A stretch of 52,592 nucleotides of DNA. Source: Myxococcota bacterium. Its GTDB lineage: Bacteria; Myxococcota_A; Polyangia; Polyangiales; Polyangiaceae. The notes beneath the pieces are model-generated. The model saw only the letters and a list, made by a program, of their open reading frames with translations. It searched no databases and was not told where the DNA came from. The position numbers and the translations under genes are program-made. Positions 34,300 to 42,177 of the stretch are shown piece after piece; positions within the stretch are counted from its first letter, which is position 1, and every line of letters starts with the position of its first letter. Where the stretch lies: assembly GCA_963169915.1 (NCBI GenBank), contig CAUJEM010000078.1, positions 1 to 52,592 of the forward strand. Reading direction: 5' to 3'.

Positions 34300-36311
34300 G
34301 GCTGCCTCCTCGCGCGCTGCTCGTCGGGATCCTCGCGCTCGGGGCGCCTCCAGCGCGAGCGCTCCCGGTGCAGCCCATGGCCCTCGGCGCCACGAAGAGC
34401 TCCTCCCCGCGCGGTCGGCTCGGCCGACGCGAAGGCCTCGAGCGAGCCCGCGCCGCGCTCTCCGAGCCCACCGAGGCCGCGCAGCTCCGCGGCCTCGCCC
34501 AGCTCGCGGAGCTCGGCACGCAGCCCAGCCTCGAGCTGCTGGCCAGCACGCTCGCCCCCGGCGGGCTCGCCGCCACCCAGCCGAAGCAGCGCCTCGCGGC
34601 GGTGCGAGCCCTCGCCCGTCACGCGCACCAGCCCACGGCGCGCGCTGCGCTCGGGCGCGTCCTCGGCCTGCCGATGGCGCCCGAGCCGCTCGTGACGTGG
34701 GCGCGCCACACGGCGGCGCTCGCGCTCGCCGCCGACGGCCACCCCTCCAGCCTCGCCGTGCTCGTCCGCAGCCTCGCGGGGAGCACGGACGCCGCCATCG
34801 CGGCCGAGGACGCCTTGCTCGCCTTTCCCCCCACCGACGCCACGGCCCTGCTCGTCGGCGGCGCGCGCCCGAGCGTCCCCTGGCTCCGCGCCGCAGCCAA
34901 GCTCGGTGATCAGCGGTTGCTCGAGCCGCTCCGCGAGGCGGCGCGCCGCGGCCCGCTCGCCACCCGTGTGGAGGCGGCGCTCGCGCTCATCGCCCTCGGC
35001 AGCACCGAGCCGGCGCAGCTCGCGGCGCGCTGGTCACGCGCGGGCGCGCCGCCGGAGGAGCAGCTCGCGGCCGCGCGCCTGTGGGTCCGGCTCGGCTCGC
35101 CGCGAGCGGCGCCGCTCCTCGCGGCGGCGCTCACCCGCCCCACGACGCGCGACGAGGCGCTCGAGCTCGCGCTCGAGCAAGGTCACCCCGCGCTCGTGCC
35201 GGCGCTGCTGCCGCTGCTCGAGCAGCACCCGCCCAGCGAGGCCGCGGCCACCGCGCTGGCCGGCTGCGGCGCCGAGGGCGTCGCCGCGCTCGCGGCGGCG
35301 TGGCCGAGGTCCGCCGCCGGGTCGGCGATCGCCTACGCGCTCGCGCTCGCGCCGGCGCCCGCCGCGCGCCGCGCCATCGCCCGAGCCCTCGGAGCCCCCT
35401 CGACGCGCGGCCTCGCGCTGCGCGCAGCCCTCGTGCGCCAGCGCGCCCTCGGAGAGCCCATCGAGGGCGTCGCCGCCGCGCTCGACGCGCTGCTGCGCGA
35501 TGGCACGCCCGACGCCCGAGCCATCGCGGCGTGGGCCGGCGCCGAGCTCGACGCCGCCGCCTGCGCCCCCCTGACCACCAGCGACGATCCCAGCATCATC
35601 GGCGCGCTCGCGCGCGTCCGCGCCTGCGCGCCGGTCGCGGCGGCACGCCTCGCGCGCGCGCCGCACACCCCGCTGTCGGCGCGGCTCGCCGCGGCGCTCT
35701 TGGACCCCAGCGCCCGGCGGCGCACCCCCACCGCGCGCCTGCTGGAGCTGCTCGACACCGATCGGCTCGCGGCGCCCTTGGCCGCGCTCGGCCTCGCGGA
35801 GCGTGACCCCCTGGACCAAGACGCGCGCTTGCGCGAGCTGCTCGAGCACCCGGACGCGAGCGTCCGCGCACACGTCGCGCTCGGCCTCGCGCGCTCCGCA
35901 CGCGCGGGGGCCACCGGACGGCTCGCGGAGGCTTACCTGTACGAGCCCGCCGCGCCCGTGCGCCGCGCCATCGCCCGAGCCCTCGCTGCCCGCGGAGGAG
36001 CCCGGGCGGCCGCCACCCTCGAGCTCGCCGCGCGCCTCGACGCCGACCCCGACGTGCGCGCCATCGCCCACGGAGGGCTCCGCGGGCGCGCGGAGCTCCC
36101 TGAGAGCGAAGGTCCGGGGACGCTCTGGCTCACGCTCGACGCCGCGCGTGGCGCGCGGTCCACCGTCGGCGTCAGGCTGAACACCGCCGTCGGCTGGGCG
36201 CTGCCGGCCTCCCCGGATCCGGACGGCGTGCTCGTGCAGCTCGGCCTACCCGCGGGCTCGGTGAGCATCACCCTTGCACGCGCGCCCCACCCCGACGAAC
36301 CTCACCCCTAG
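34296..36311 (+). CDS. Exported HEAT-like repeat protein, 671 aa
   Basis: A short signal-like start (LLVGILALGAPPARA) is followed by about 15 tandem helical repeats rich in Ala, Leu and Arg, such as QRLAAVRALARHAHQPTAR, AAEDALLAFPP, RAIARALGAPSTRGLALR and VRRAIARALAARGGARAAA. These match HEAT/PBS-lyase-type solenoids used for protein binding. The C-terminal 60 residues (LWLTLDAARG to SVSITLARAP) form a beta segment. The GTG start overlaps the stop of the TSP3-repeat gene (GTGA), so the two proteins are probably made in a fixed ratio and may work together in the envelope. The xseB gene begins 12 nt after the stop. Confidence 0.78.
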   Translation: MRLPPRALLVGILALGAPPARALPVQPMALGATKSSSPRGRLGRREGLERARAALSEPTEAAQLRGLAQLAELGTQPSLELLASTLAPGGLAATQPKQRLAAVRALARHAHQPTARAALGRVLGLPMAPEPLVTWARHTAALALAADGHPSSLAVLVRSLAGSTDAAIAAEDALLAFPPTDATALLVGGARPSVPWLRAAAKLGDQRLLEPLREAARRGPLATRVEAALALIALGSTEPAQLAARWSRAGAPPEEQLAAARLWVRLGSPRAAPLLAAALTRPTTRDEALELALEQGHPALVPALLPLLEQHPPSEAAATALAGCGAEGVAALAAAWPRSAAGSAIAYALALAPAPAARRAIARALGAPSTRGLALRAALVRQRALGEPIEGVAAALDALLRDGTPDARAIAAWAGAELDAAACAPLTTSDDPSIIGALARVRACAPVAAARLARAPHTPLSARLAAALLDPSARRRTPTARLLELLDTDRLAAPLAALGLAERDPLDQDARLRELLEHPDASVRAHVALGLARSARAGATGRLAEAYLYEPAAPVRRAIARALAARGGARAAATLELAARLDADPDVRAIAHGGLRGRAELPESEGPGTLWLTLDAARGARSTVGVRLNTAVGWALPASPDPDGVLVQLGLPAGSVSITLARAPHPDEPHP

Positions 36312-36323
36312 CAGGAGCAAGCC

Positions 36324-36581
36324 ATGGCCAGCAGCAAGAAGCCCCCCCCCGCCGGCAGCCAGGACGGCTTCGAGGCCGCCGTCCACCGGCTGGGCGCCAT
36401 CGTGGAGCAGCTCGAGGGCGGAGATCTTCCGCTCGAGCAGAGCGTCGCGCTCTTCGAGGAGGGGGTCGGCCTGGCGCGCGCCGCGCAGAGCCGCCTGGAC
36501 GCAGCGGAGAAGCGGGTCGAAGAGCTCTTGGGCCTCACCGAAGAGGGCCTCCCCCTCACGCGCGAGCTGGAGCGAGAGTGA
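36324..36581 (+). CDS. xseB: Exodeoxyribonuclease VII small subunit
   Basis: XseB binds the large subunit XseA to form exonuclease VII, which degrades single-stranded DNA. At 85 aa it has the normal size. The family core [20 protein letters not shown], then [20 protein letters not shown] and [12 protein letters not shown], is fully present and forms the expected helical hairpin. The start has a good Shine-Dalgarno (CAGGAG) 8 nt before the ATG. The stop overlaps the CinA-like gene by GTGA. xseA is not in this window, so the two subunits are encoded apart. Confidence 0.95.
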   Translation: MASSKKPPPAGSQDGFEAAVHRLGAIVEQLEGGDLPLEQSVALFEEGVGLARAAQSRLDAAEKRVEELLGLTEEGLPLTRELERE

Positions 36582-37318
36582 GCGAGCGGCGCATCGTCTC
36601 GAGCGCGGCCGCGTGCCTCATCGGCAACGAGCTGCTCAGCGGCAAGGTCGCCGACGCCAACCTGTGGGAGCTGGCGCGCACGCTCCGGAGCCTCGGGATC
36701 GAGCTGCGGCGGGCCGTCATGATCGCCGACGACATCCCCACCATCGCGGAGGAGGTGCGGCGCTTGTCGGACACGCACGACGTGGTCTTCACCAGCGGCG
36801 GGGTCGGCCCCACCCACGACGACGTCACCATGGAGGGAGTGGCCGCCGCCTTCCAGGTGCGGGCCAGCTTGGAGCCGACGCTCGAGCGCCTGCTCCGTGA
36901 GCACTACGGACCAGACATCACCGATGGGCAGCTCCGGATGGGCCTCGCTCCCGAGGGTGCCACCCTGGCGCTCACCACCGACATCCGCTGGCCCACGGTG
37001 GTGATGCGGAACGTGTGGGTGCTGCCGGGCGTCCCGGAGATCTTCAAGATGAAGCTGGCGCTGCTGCGGGACTACCTCACTGGGCCGTGCGCCTTCACCT
37101 CGCGCGCGGTCAAGCTCCTGCTCGACGAGGCGGAGCTCAAGCCGCTGCTGGATCGGGTCGTGGCGGCTCACCCCGGCGTGGAGATCGGCTCGTACCCCAA
37201 GTGGTTCGACCGCAGCTACCGCACCAAGATCACCTTCGACGGCCGCGACGCCGCGGGGGTCGAGGCCGCGCTCGCCGCCTTCTTGGAAGGCCTCCCGCCG
37301 GGCGAGCCGCAGCCGTAG
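36578..37318 (+). CDS. CinA N-terminal (MoCF/MogA-like) domain protein, 246 aa
   Basis: The MoCF (molybdopterin-binding) fold is visible in [19 protein letters not shown] near the N terminus, [18 protein letters not shown] and the signature [31 protein letters not shown] matches CinA. The C-terminal nicotinamide-nucleotide amidase domain of full-length CinA is missing, so it is the short 'competence/damage-inducible protein A' type, also common in human FADS1. A possible role is ADP-ribose or dinucleotide hydrolysis, not proven here. GTG overlaps the xseB stop (GTGA), and the two are coupled. Confidence 0.9.
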   Translation: MSERRIVSSAAACLIGNELLSGKVADANLWELARTLRSLGIELRRAVMIADDIPTIAEEVRRLSDTHDVVFTSGGVGPTHDDVTMEGVAAAFQVRASLEPTLERLLREHYGPDITDGQLRMGLAPEGATLALTTDIRWPTVVMRNVWVLPGVPEIFKMKLALLRDYLTGPCAFTSRAVKLLLDEAELKPLLDRVVAAHPGVEIGSYPKWFDRSYRTKITFDGRDAAGVEAALAAFLEGLPPGEPQP

Positions 37319-37433
37319 CGCCGACTGGCGCCCCGGCGGGGGCAACGCCCTCCGAGCGTGGCGGGCGCCACCTCAGCCCGTCGACGCGCCCCGGGTCCGC
37401 GGTAGGCACGAGGCTTGCCATGGCCGTGGCGCG

Positions 37434-38129
37434 ATGACGTCCCCGACCCCGCACGCTCGCCGCGGCCCTAGCTGGCACGCAGGGCTTCACGCCCCGACGC
37501 CCCTGTCACTGAGCTTCGCGGACAGCTCCACCGCCACGCTGCTGGATGTCCTGCTGGGCTCGGGCGCTCGCCCGCAGCCAGGGCGCACGCTGCTCGAGAG
37601 CGCGGGCTCGCTGCGCGTGCTGGCGCGCCTCAGCCCCGCGCAGCTCGCGCACCAAGGCCAGCTCAGCGCCAAGCGCGCCTCGCAGCTCGCCGCCGCGCTC
37701 GAGCTCGGTCGGCGAGCCCTCTCGGAGGAGCTGTGCTCGGAGCCGCTGCGCTTCGCGGACGTGGACGCCGTCGCACGCTGGGCCACCCCGCGGCTGCTCC
37801 TGCTCGAGCACGAGGAGGTGTGGCTGCTCTGCCTCGACGGACGACATCGGCTGCGCGCTGCGCGCTGCGTCGCGCGTGGCGGGCTCCATGGCTGCTCGCT
37901 CATGGCGCGCGACGTGCTCCGCGAGGCGCTCAAGGCCGCGGCCAGCGCGATCATCCTGCTGCACAACCACCCCAGCGGAGACCCCTCGCCGTCACCCGAG
38001 GACATCGAGCTGACGCGCCGCCTCGCCGCGGCGGCGCGCGTCATTGGCACGCCGCTGCTCGACCACGTGATCGTCGCGCGCGGCGGCACGAGCTCGCTGC
38101 GCGGGCTCGGGCTCTTCGAGGGCCGCTGA
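37434..38129 (+). CDS. radC: RadC-family JAB/MPN domain protein, 231 aa
   Basis: The N terminus has a helix-hairpin-helix-like stretch (LARLSPAQLAHQG) and the C terminus a JAB metalloprotease-like domain. The metal site is visible in HNHPSGDPSPSPED (His-x-His and Asp) with LLDHVIVARGG after it. RadC was thought to act in DNA repair, but its biochemical role is unsettled, and the JAB fold suggests a hydrolase. The start ATG at 37434 lacks a good Shine-Dalgarno. The gap of 115 nt after the CinA-like gene holds a loose inverted repeat (GGCGCCC and GGGCGCC) that is too spread out to be a clear terminator. Confidence 0.9.
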   Translation: MTSPTPHARRGPSWHAGLHAPTPLSLSFADSSTATLLDVLLGSGARPQPGRTLLESAGSLRVLARLSPAQLAHQGQLSAKRASQLAAALELGRRALSEELCSEPLRFADVDAVARWATPRLLLLEHEEVWLLCLDGRHRLRAARCVARGGLHGCSLMARDVLREALKAAASAIILLHNHPSGDPSPSPEDIELTRRLAAAARVIGTPLLDHVIVARGGTSSLRGLGLFEGR

Positions 38130-38182
38130 AGCTCACCCTACGGCGCCTTCGAGACCCGTTGGCGAAGCGCCGGGCGCCCGTC

Positions 38183-38188
38183 TATCCT
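38183..38188 (+). promoter_or_regulatory. -10-like hexamer TATCCT for the PP2C gene
   Basis: TATCCT ends 9 nt before the ATG at 38198, as at the L,D-transpeptidase-like gene. There is no Shine-Dalgarno sequence in the short gap. Confidence 0.45.
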
Positions 38189-38197
38189 ACCGCCCCC

Positions 38198-39556
38198 ATG
38201 AGCGGACTTGCCAACGCCGTCCAATTCATCACCCGCACCGACGTCGGGCGGCAGCGCGATCATAATGAGGACTCCGTCTTCTCGGACGGCCGCCTGTCGC
38301 TCTGCGTCGTCTGTGACGGCATGGGGGGGCACGCCGCTGGGGAGGTCGCCAGCGACCTCGCCATCCGCACCTTCCATGAAGAGCTGGAGCGCGAGGCGGA
38401 TCTGCTGAAGGACTTCATCGAGGGCCGACAGGGCGCCTCCCGTGTCAGCCGCCGGGAGATCACCAACCTGCTGGAATTCGCCGTCAACCGCGCGTCCATG
38501 CGGGTCTTCGCCGAGGCCTCGAAGGACGCGAGCAAGCGCGGCATGGGGACGACCCTCGTCGCGCTCCTGCTGGCAGGCAAGGTGGCGTTCATCGTCTGGG
38601 TCGGTGACAGCCGCGCCTACCTCCTGCGCGGCGGCGCGCTCGAGCAGGTGACCGAAGATCACACCGTCTACAACGAGCTCATCAAGCGCCGAAAGATGAG
38701 CCGGGAGGCGGTGGAGAAGCTCGCTCCGAAGAACGCCATCACGCGCGCGGTCGGCGTGTACGCCCACGCCGAGCCGGAGACGCTGATCGTGGACGTGGCC
38801 GAGGGCGACCGCTTTCTGCTGTGCAGCGACGGGCTCTGCGGCTACTTCGACGGCGCGGAGGAGCTCCCAGAGCTGGCGCGGCTGCTGGCGACGCCGGACG
38901 CGGAGGAGGCCGCGCAGCGGCTCATCGAGGCCGCCAATGAGCGCGGCGGTGGCGACAACATCACGGTGGCGCTCGCCACCGTCGGAGACGTCACCTCGCA
39001 CGACCAGGGCACCGTCGAGCGGCTCCGCAACCAGCGGGACGTGCTCGCGGGCATGCCGCTCTTCCGTCCGCTCACCGAGCACGAGCTGCGGCGCGTGCTG
39101 CAGGTCACGGAGCTCGTCGACTTCGCGGACGGGGCGCACATCATTCGTGAGGGCGACACCGGAGAGGAGCTGTTCATCGTGCTCACGGGGGAGGCGGCCC
39201 TGCTGCGCGGGGACGTCCCCATCACCCAGTTTGGCCCGGGCGATCACTTCGGGGAGATGGCGCTCTTTCGCCCCGTCCCACGCACCGCCAGCGTCATCAG
39301 CAAGGGGGCGTCCGAGCTGATGTCCATCAGCCGTGCCGCCTTCTATGAAATCTTGAGGAGCGAGCCCCAGCTCGGCGTCAAGCTGCTCTGGCAGTTCAAC
39401 GGCGTCCTCGTCGAGCGGCTCGCCGCCACCACGCGCGATCTCGAGACGAGCCGGGAGGAGGCCGCTCAGGAAGCCACCACGACCGAGATTTTCCTCGAAG
39501 ATCTCCCGCCGCCTGCGCCCTCGCGCCGCCGGCCGCCCGGCTCGGGGCCCGCGTGA
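38198..39556 (+). CDS. PP2C Ser/Thr phosphatase with C-terminal cyclic-nucleotide-binding domain, 452 aa
   Basis: Residues about 8-265 are a PP2C phosphatase: DVGRQRDHNEDSV (metal Asp), VVCDGMGGHAAGEVAS, MGTTLVALLL, GDSRAYLLRGG, CSDGLCGYF and GGGDNITVAL. Residues about 295-410 are a cyclic-nucleotide domain with ADGAHIIREGDTGEELFIVL and the phosphate-binding cassette FGEMALFRPVPRTASV, whose Glu and Arg are the usual nucleotide contacts. So the phosphatase may be controlled by cAMP or cGMP, an inference. The tail is disordered. The start at 38198 is fixed by the first PP2C strand. The stop overlaps the FecR-like lipoprotein gene by GTGA. Confidence 0.93.
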   Translation: MSGLANAVQFITRTDVGRQRDHNEDSVFSDGRLSLCVVCDGMGGHAAGEVASDLAIRTFHEELEREADLLKDFIEGRQGASRVSRREITNLLEFAVNRASMRVFAEASKDASKRGMGTTLVALLLAGKVAFIVWVGDSRAYLLRGGALEQVTEDHTVYNELIKRRKMSREAVEKLAPKNAITRAVGVYAHAEPETLIVDVAEGDRFLLCSDGLCGYFDGAEELPELARLLATPDAEEAAQRLIEAANERGGGDNITVALATVGDVTSHDQGTVERLRNQRDVLAGMPLFRPLTEHELRRVLQVTELVDFADGAHIIREGDTGEELFIVLTGEAALLRGDVPITQFGPGDHFGEMALFRPVPRTASVISKGASELMSISRAAFYEILRSEPQLGVKLLWQFNGVLVERLAATTRDLETSREEAAQEATTTEIFLEDLPPPAPSRRRPPGSGPA

Positions 39557-40491
39557 GGCGCGGGCTCCTGCTCGGCCTGCTCGCGGGTATCGCCTGCCGC
39601 TCCGAGGCGGCGGACACGCAGGTGGTCGGCGCGCCGCCGTCCGCCCTCGGGTCCCCCTCCGCCGGGCCGAGCGCCAGCGCCAGCGGCGCAGCGGCGCCGC
39701 GCCGACCGCCTGCGTGTCGCGTGATCGGCGTGCAAGGCCAGGTCGAGCGCCTGGAGGGGTCGGTCCCCGTCGAGGTGGGGCAGGCGCTCGACGACACGCC
39801 CGCGCTGCGGCTCGCGCCGCTCGCGACGCTCAGCTACGAGCACACCGCGAGTGGGCGGCAGCTACGGCTCGAAGGGCCCGCGGTCGGGCTCCCCTGCCGG
39901 CACGGTGAGGAGCGGCTGCTGCTCACCTCCGGCAAGCTCACGGTGCTGGCGGCGGCGCGGGGGAGCTCCCCGCCTCGGGCCTACGTCGCGACCCCGCTCG
40001 GGACGCTCCACTGGGTGAGCGCCCAGCTCACGCTGGAGGCGACCGCGGGCAGGGTCCACGCGGAGGTCAGCGCCGGGGAGGCCTGGTTTCGGCCGCTCCC
40101 CACGGTCCGGCCCAGCGGGGCGCTCCGGCTGGCGCCGCCCTCCGGCAGCCTGAGCGCCCGGGGCAACCCCAGCGCCGAGGCGGCCCTCACGGGCTGTGAG
40201 GCCAGCGCCGAGATCGCCCATCGGGCGTTCCAGGCGGTGCTCGCCCCAGCCTCGCCCGGGCTCCCGTCCGTCGCCGAGCGGGCGTCCAAGAACCTCGAGG
40301 CGCGCCAGCACGCGCTCGCCACCTGCTTGGCCGCGAGCCTCTACGTCACGCCGGAACAGCCAGAATTCCAGGAGCGGCTGCGGCGGGCGGAGCTGCGCTG
40401 GCGCCGGCCCGGCCGTCCTGATCTCTACGAGGCCGCAGGCACGACGCCGAGCGCCAGCCGCCCAGTCCCCAGCAGAAGTGCGACAAAGTAG
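39553..40491 (+). CDS. FecR-like domain lipoprotein, 312 aa
   Basis: The signal ends at a lipobox (AGIAC, Cys15), so the mature protein is lipid-anchored. Its centre, from VIGVQGQVERLEG through LRLAPLATLSYEH to LTSGKLTVLAAARG and VATPLGTLHWVSAQLTLEA, fits a FecR-type beta domain. Such domains in other bacteria sense or transmit envelope signals, but membrane-spanning anti-sigma features are absent. The C-terminal part (residues about 210-290) is helical. The GTG start overlaps the stop of the PP2C/cyclic-nucleotide gene, so the cytoplasmic phosphatase and this envelope protein are co-expressed. Confidence 0.75.
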   Translation: MRRGLLLGLLAGIACRSEAADTQVVGAPPSALGSPSAGPSASASGAAAPRRPPACRVIGVQGQVERLEGSVPVEVGQALDDTPALRLAPLATLSYEHTASGRQLRLEGPAVGLPCRHGEERLLLTSGKLTVLAAARGSSPPRAYVATPLGTLHWVSAQLTLEATAGRVHAEVSAGEAWFRPLPTVRPSGALRLAPPSGSLSARGNPSAEAALTGCEASAEIAHRAFQAVLAPASPGLPSVAERASKNLEARQHALATCLAASLYVTPEQPEFQERLRRAELRWRRPGRPDLYEAAGTTPSASRPVPSRSATK

Positions 40492-40499
40492 CTTCTTGG

Positions 40500-40528
40500 T
40501 TGCTGAATTGCGGCGACCGTTTTAAGGT
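40500..40528 (+). promoter_or_regulatory. Promoter of the outer-membrane protein gene, TTGCTG-17-TAAGGT
   Basis: TTGCTG (40500-40505) and TAAGGT (40523-40528) are 17 bp apart, giving a start near 40535 and a leader of about 15 nt. The local A+T content is high for this window. An inverted repeat (CGACC/GGTCG, 40514-40530) covers the -10. Confidence 0.45.
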
Positions 40529-40530
40529 CG
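40514..40530 (+). promoter_or_regulatory. Inverted repeat over the -10 of the outer-membrane protein gene
   Basis: CGACC and GGTCG flank GTTTTAA. It overlaps the -10 hexamer TAAGGT, where a repressor would block polymerase. The arms are only 5 bp, so it may be chance. Confidence 0.3.
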
Positions 40531-40549
40531 GCCTGCCTCGGGTCAGCCC

Positions 40550-42124
40550 ATGAAGCTCGGACCGCTCCTCCCCCCCCCTACGTTACGGGCCAGCGTGCTG
40601 GCCTCTGGTGCGCTCTCCATCTGGCTGATGGCCCCGCTGGCCAGAGCGGATGAGCCGCGCAAGGTCAGCGAGCCCCGGATGATGCAAGAGTCCACGGAGC
40701 TGACCCAAGTGGTCGACGCCTTCGACGACGGTGACCCCTTCGACCTGCACCTCTCCCTGGGCTACCAGTACTCGTCACGCTCCGGCAACATCCGCCGCGA
40801 GACCGCCATCGCGCAGCCCGGCTTGAGCGTGGGCGGCTACACCAGCGATCAGATGAACGTCGCGGCGTGGAGTGAGACGACCAGCAGGCTGAACACCAAG
40901 GCTCAAGTCGGGCTCTACCGTGACATCGCCCTCACCTTCCGGCTTCCCATCATCTTGTCGTGGGACTCTGATCTCAGCGCGCTGAGCGGCAGCGACAAGG
41001 TGCAGTCCACGGTGCTGGCGGGGGTCCCGGGAGAGCAGCTCTTCCGGCTGCCTTTCTCCTCGCCCACCCGCAGCGGGATCGAGTACCTGGCCGTCGGGTT
41101 GGATTTTGGGATCTTCGAGCAGTACCGCGACCCTACGAAGCCCACCTGGGTCCTCGGCGTGGAGGGGCGGTTCAGCGTGTCGGAGCCGCTGCACGCGTGC
41201 AATCCCTCCAAGCGCAAGCTCAACGCTTGGGCCCCCGATCAACCGGTAGACTGCGCCTACCCCTCGGACGTCAACCGCAACGGCCGCTCCGGGGAGCTTG
41301 CCATCGACGACGGCGGGTTCAACGGCTCGCTCGAGGGCAACTTCAGCGGGAGCCGCAAGCCTGGGGTCAGCCGAGGCACCACCGGGCTGGAAGCCCACAC
41401 CTACGTCTCGAAGCGCGTCAAGTACGTCGAGCCCTACGCCGGCTTCCGCGCGCTCGTGGAGTTTGCCAGCTCGGACAGTGAGTACGGCAAGGCGGACTAC
41501 AAGGGCTCACTGGTCAATCATCCCCCGCTGCGCGGCACCATGCTCGCGGGCGTCACCGTGTTCCCCTACGAGGTCCGCGACGCCTTCCAGCGGCTCGCCC
41601 TGGATTTCCGCTTCACGGGCACCTACGTGTCGGAGGGTAGGGACTACTCACCGCTGTTCGACGCGCTCGGTTCGAGCGATGCGTACTCGCTCCGGCAGCC
41701 GACCTTCGCGGAGTACCAGCGCTGCCCGGACGGCGCCAACTGCAACGGAGCACACTCCGTCGTCAACCCTAATTCTTCGCGCGTGTATTTCACGGGCCTC
41801 ACGGACGTCCAGCAGCACGGAGAATACACGCTGAGCACGGAACTGACCTGGCAGGTGGGGGAGTACGTGAAGTTCGGCCTGGGCGCCGCCTACACCATCA
41901 TCCAGTCGCACTTCATCACCTTCGATCAGGGCTGTAACCCCGATCACACGGACAACCTGGGGAAGTCTGGCCCCTGCGCCGTAGATCTCGGCGACGGGCG
42001 CAAGCGCGCCACGGGAATCCCCAACCCGAACTATCGGGCGCCCATCAACGCCCCCGGGCGGCGCTTCAAGCTCGATGACGCGGGCGGGTTCGACGGCTGG
42101 GTCAACGCCACCGTGATGTTCTGA
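40550..42124 (+). CDS. Outer-membrane beta-barrel protein, 524 aa
   Basis: A signal peptide ends near ARA-DEP (about residue 33). Residues about 60-524 alternate hydrophobic and polar residues with aromatic girdles (LSLGYQYSSRSG, LTFRLPIILSW, VLGVEGRFSVSE, FRALVEFASSDS, LALDFRFTGTYV, KFGLGAAYTII). The protein ends with Phe (WVNATVMF), the classic C-terminal signature for outer-membrane insertion. Two Cys pairs lie in likely loops. No transport family is recognised. The promoter at 40500 suggests a separate transcript from the PP2C/FecR genes. An 8-bp inverted repeat follows the stop. Confidence 0.85.
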   Translation: MKLGPLLPPPTLRASVLASGALSIWLMAPLARADEPRKVSEPRMMQESTELTQVVDAFDDGDPFDLHLSLGYQYSSRSGNIRRETAIAQPGLSVGGYTSDQMNVAAWSETTSRLNTKAQVGLYRDIALTFRLPIILSWDSDLSALSGSDKVQSTVLAGVPGEQLFRLPFSSPTRSGIEYLAVGLDFGIFEQYRDPTKPTWVLGVEGRFSVSEPLHACNPSKRKLNAWAPDQPVDCAYPSDVNRNGRSGELAIDDGGFNGSLEGNFSGSRKPGVSRGTTGLEAHTYVSKRVKYVEPYAGFRALVEFASSDSEYGKADYKGSLVNHPPLRGTMLAGVTVFPYEVRDAFQRLALDFRFTGTYVSEGRDYSPLFDALGSSDAYSLRQPTFAEYQRCPDGANCNGAHSVVNPNSSRVYFTGLTDVQQHGEYTLSTELTWQVGEYVKFGLGAAYTIIQSHFITFDQGCNPDHTDNLGKSGPCAVDLGDGRKRATGIPNPNYRAPINAPGRRFKLDDAGGFDGWVNATVMF

Positions 42125-42129
42125 GCCGT

Positions 42130-42161
42130 GACCGCGAACGCCGGCGCGGCGGGTCGCGGTC
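42130..42161 (+). terminator. Inverted repeat after the outer-membrane protein gene
   Basis: GACCGCGA (42130-42137) and TCGCGGTC (42154-42161) pair around a 16-nt GC-rich loop, 5 nt past the stop. There is no T run, so it may be a weak terminator or a 3' stabilising structure. It ends 4 nt before the next -10-like hexamer. Confidence 0.35.
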
Positions 42162-42164
42162 CGC

Positions 42165-42170
42165 TATGCT
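42165..42170 (+). promoter_or_regulatory. -10-like hexamer TATGCT, decides the start of the 470-residue gene
   Basis: TATGCT ends 7 nt before the GTG at 42178. The in-frame ATG at 42166 lies inside the hexamer and so could not be on the transcript. Confidence 0.5.
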
Positions 42171-42177
42171 GGGCGCC

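Noticed and set aside
37319..37433. Terminator after the CinA-like gene
   Set aside because: GGCGCCC and GGGCGCC are too far apart (about 35 nt loop), and no T run follows.
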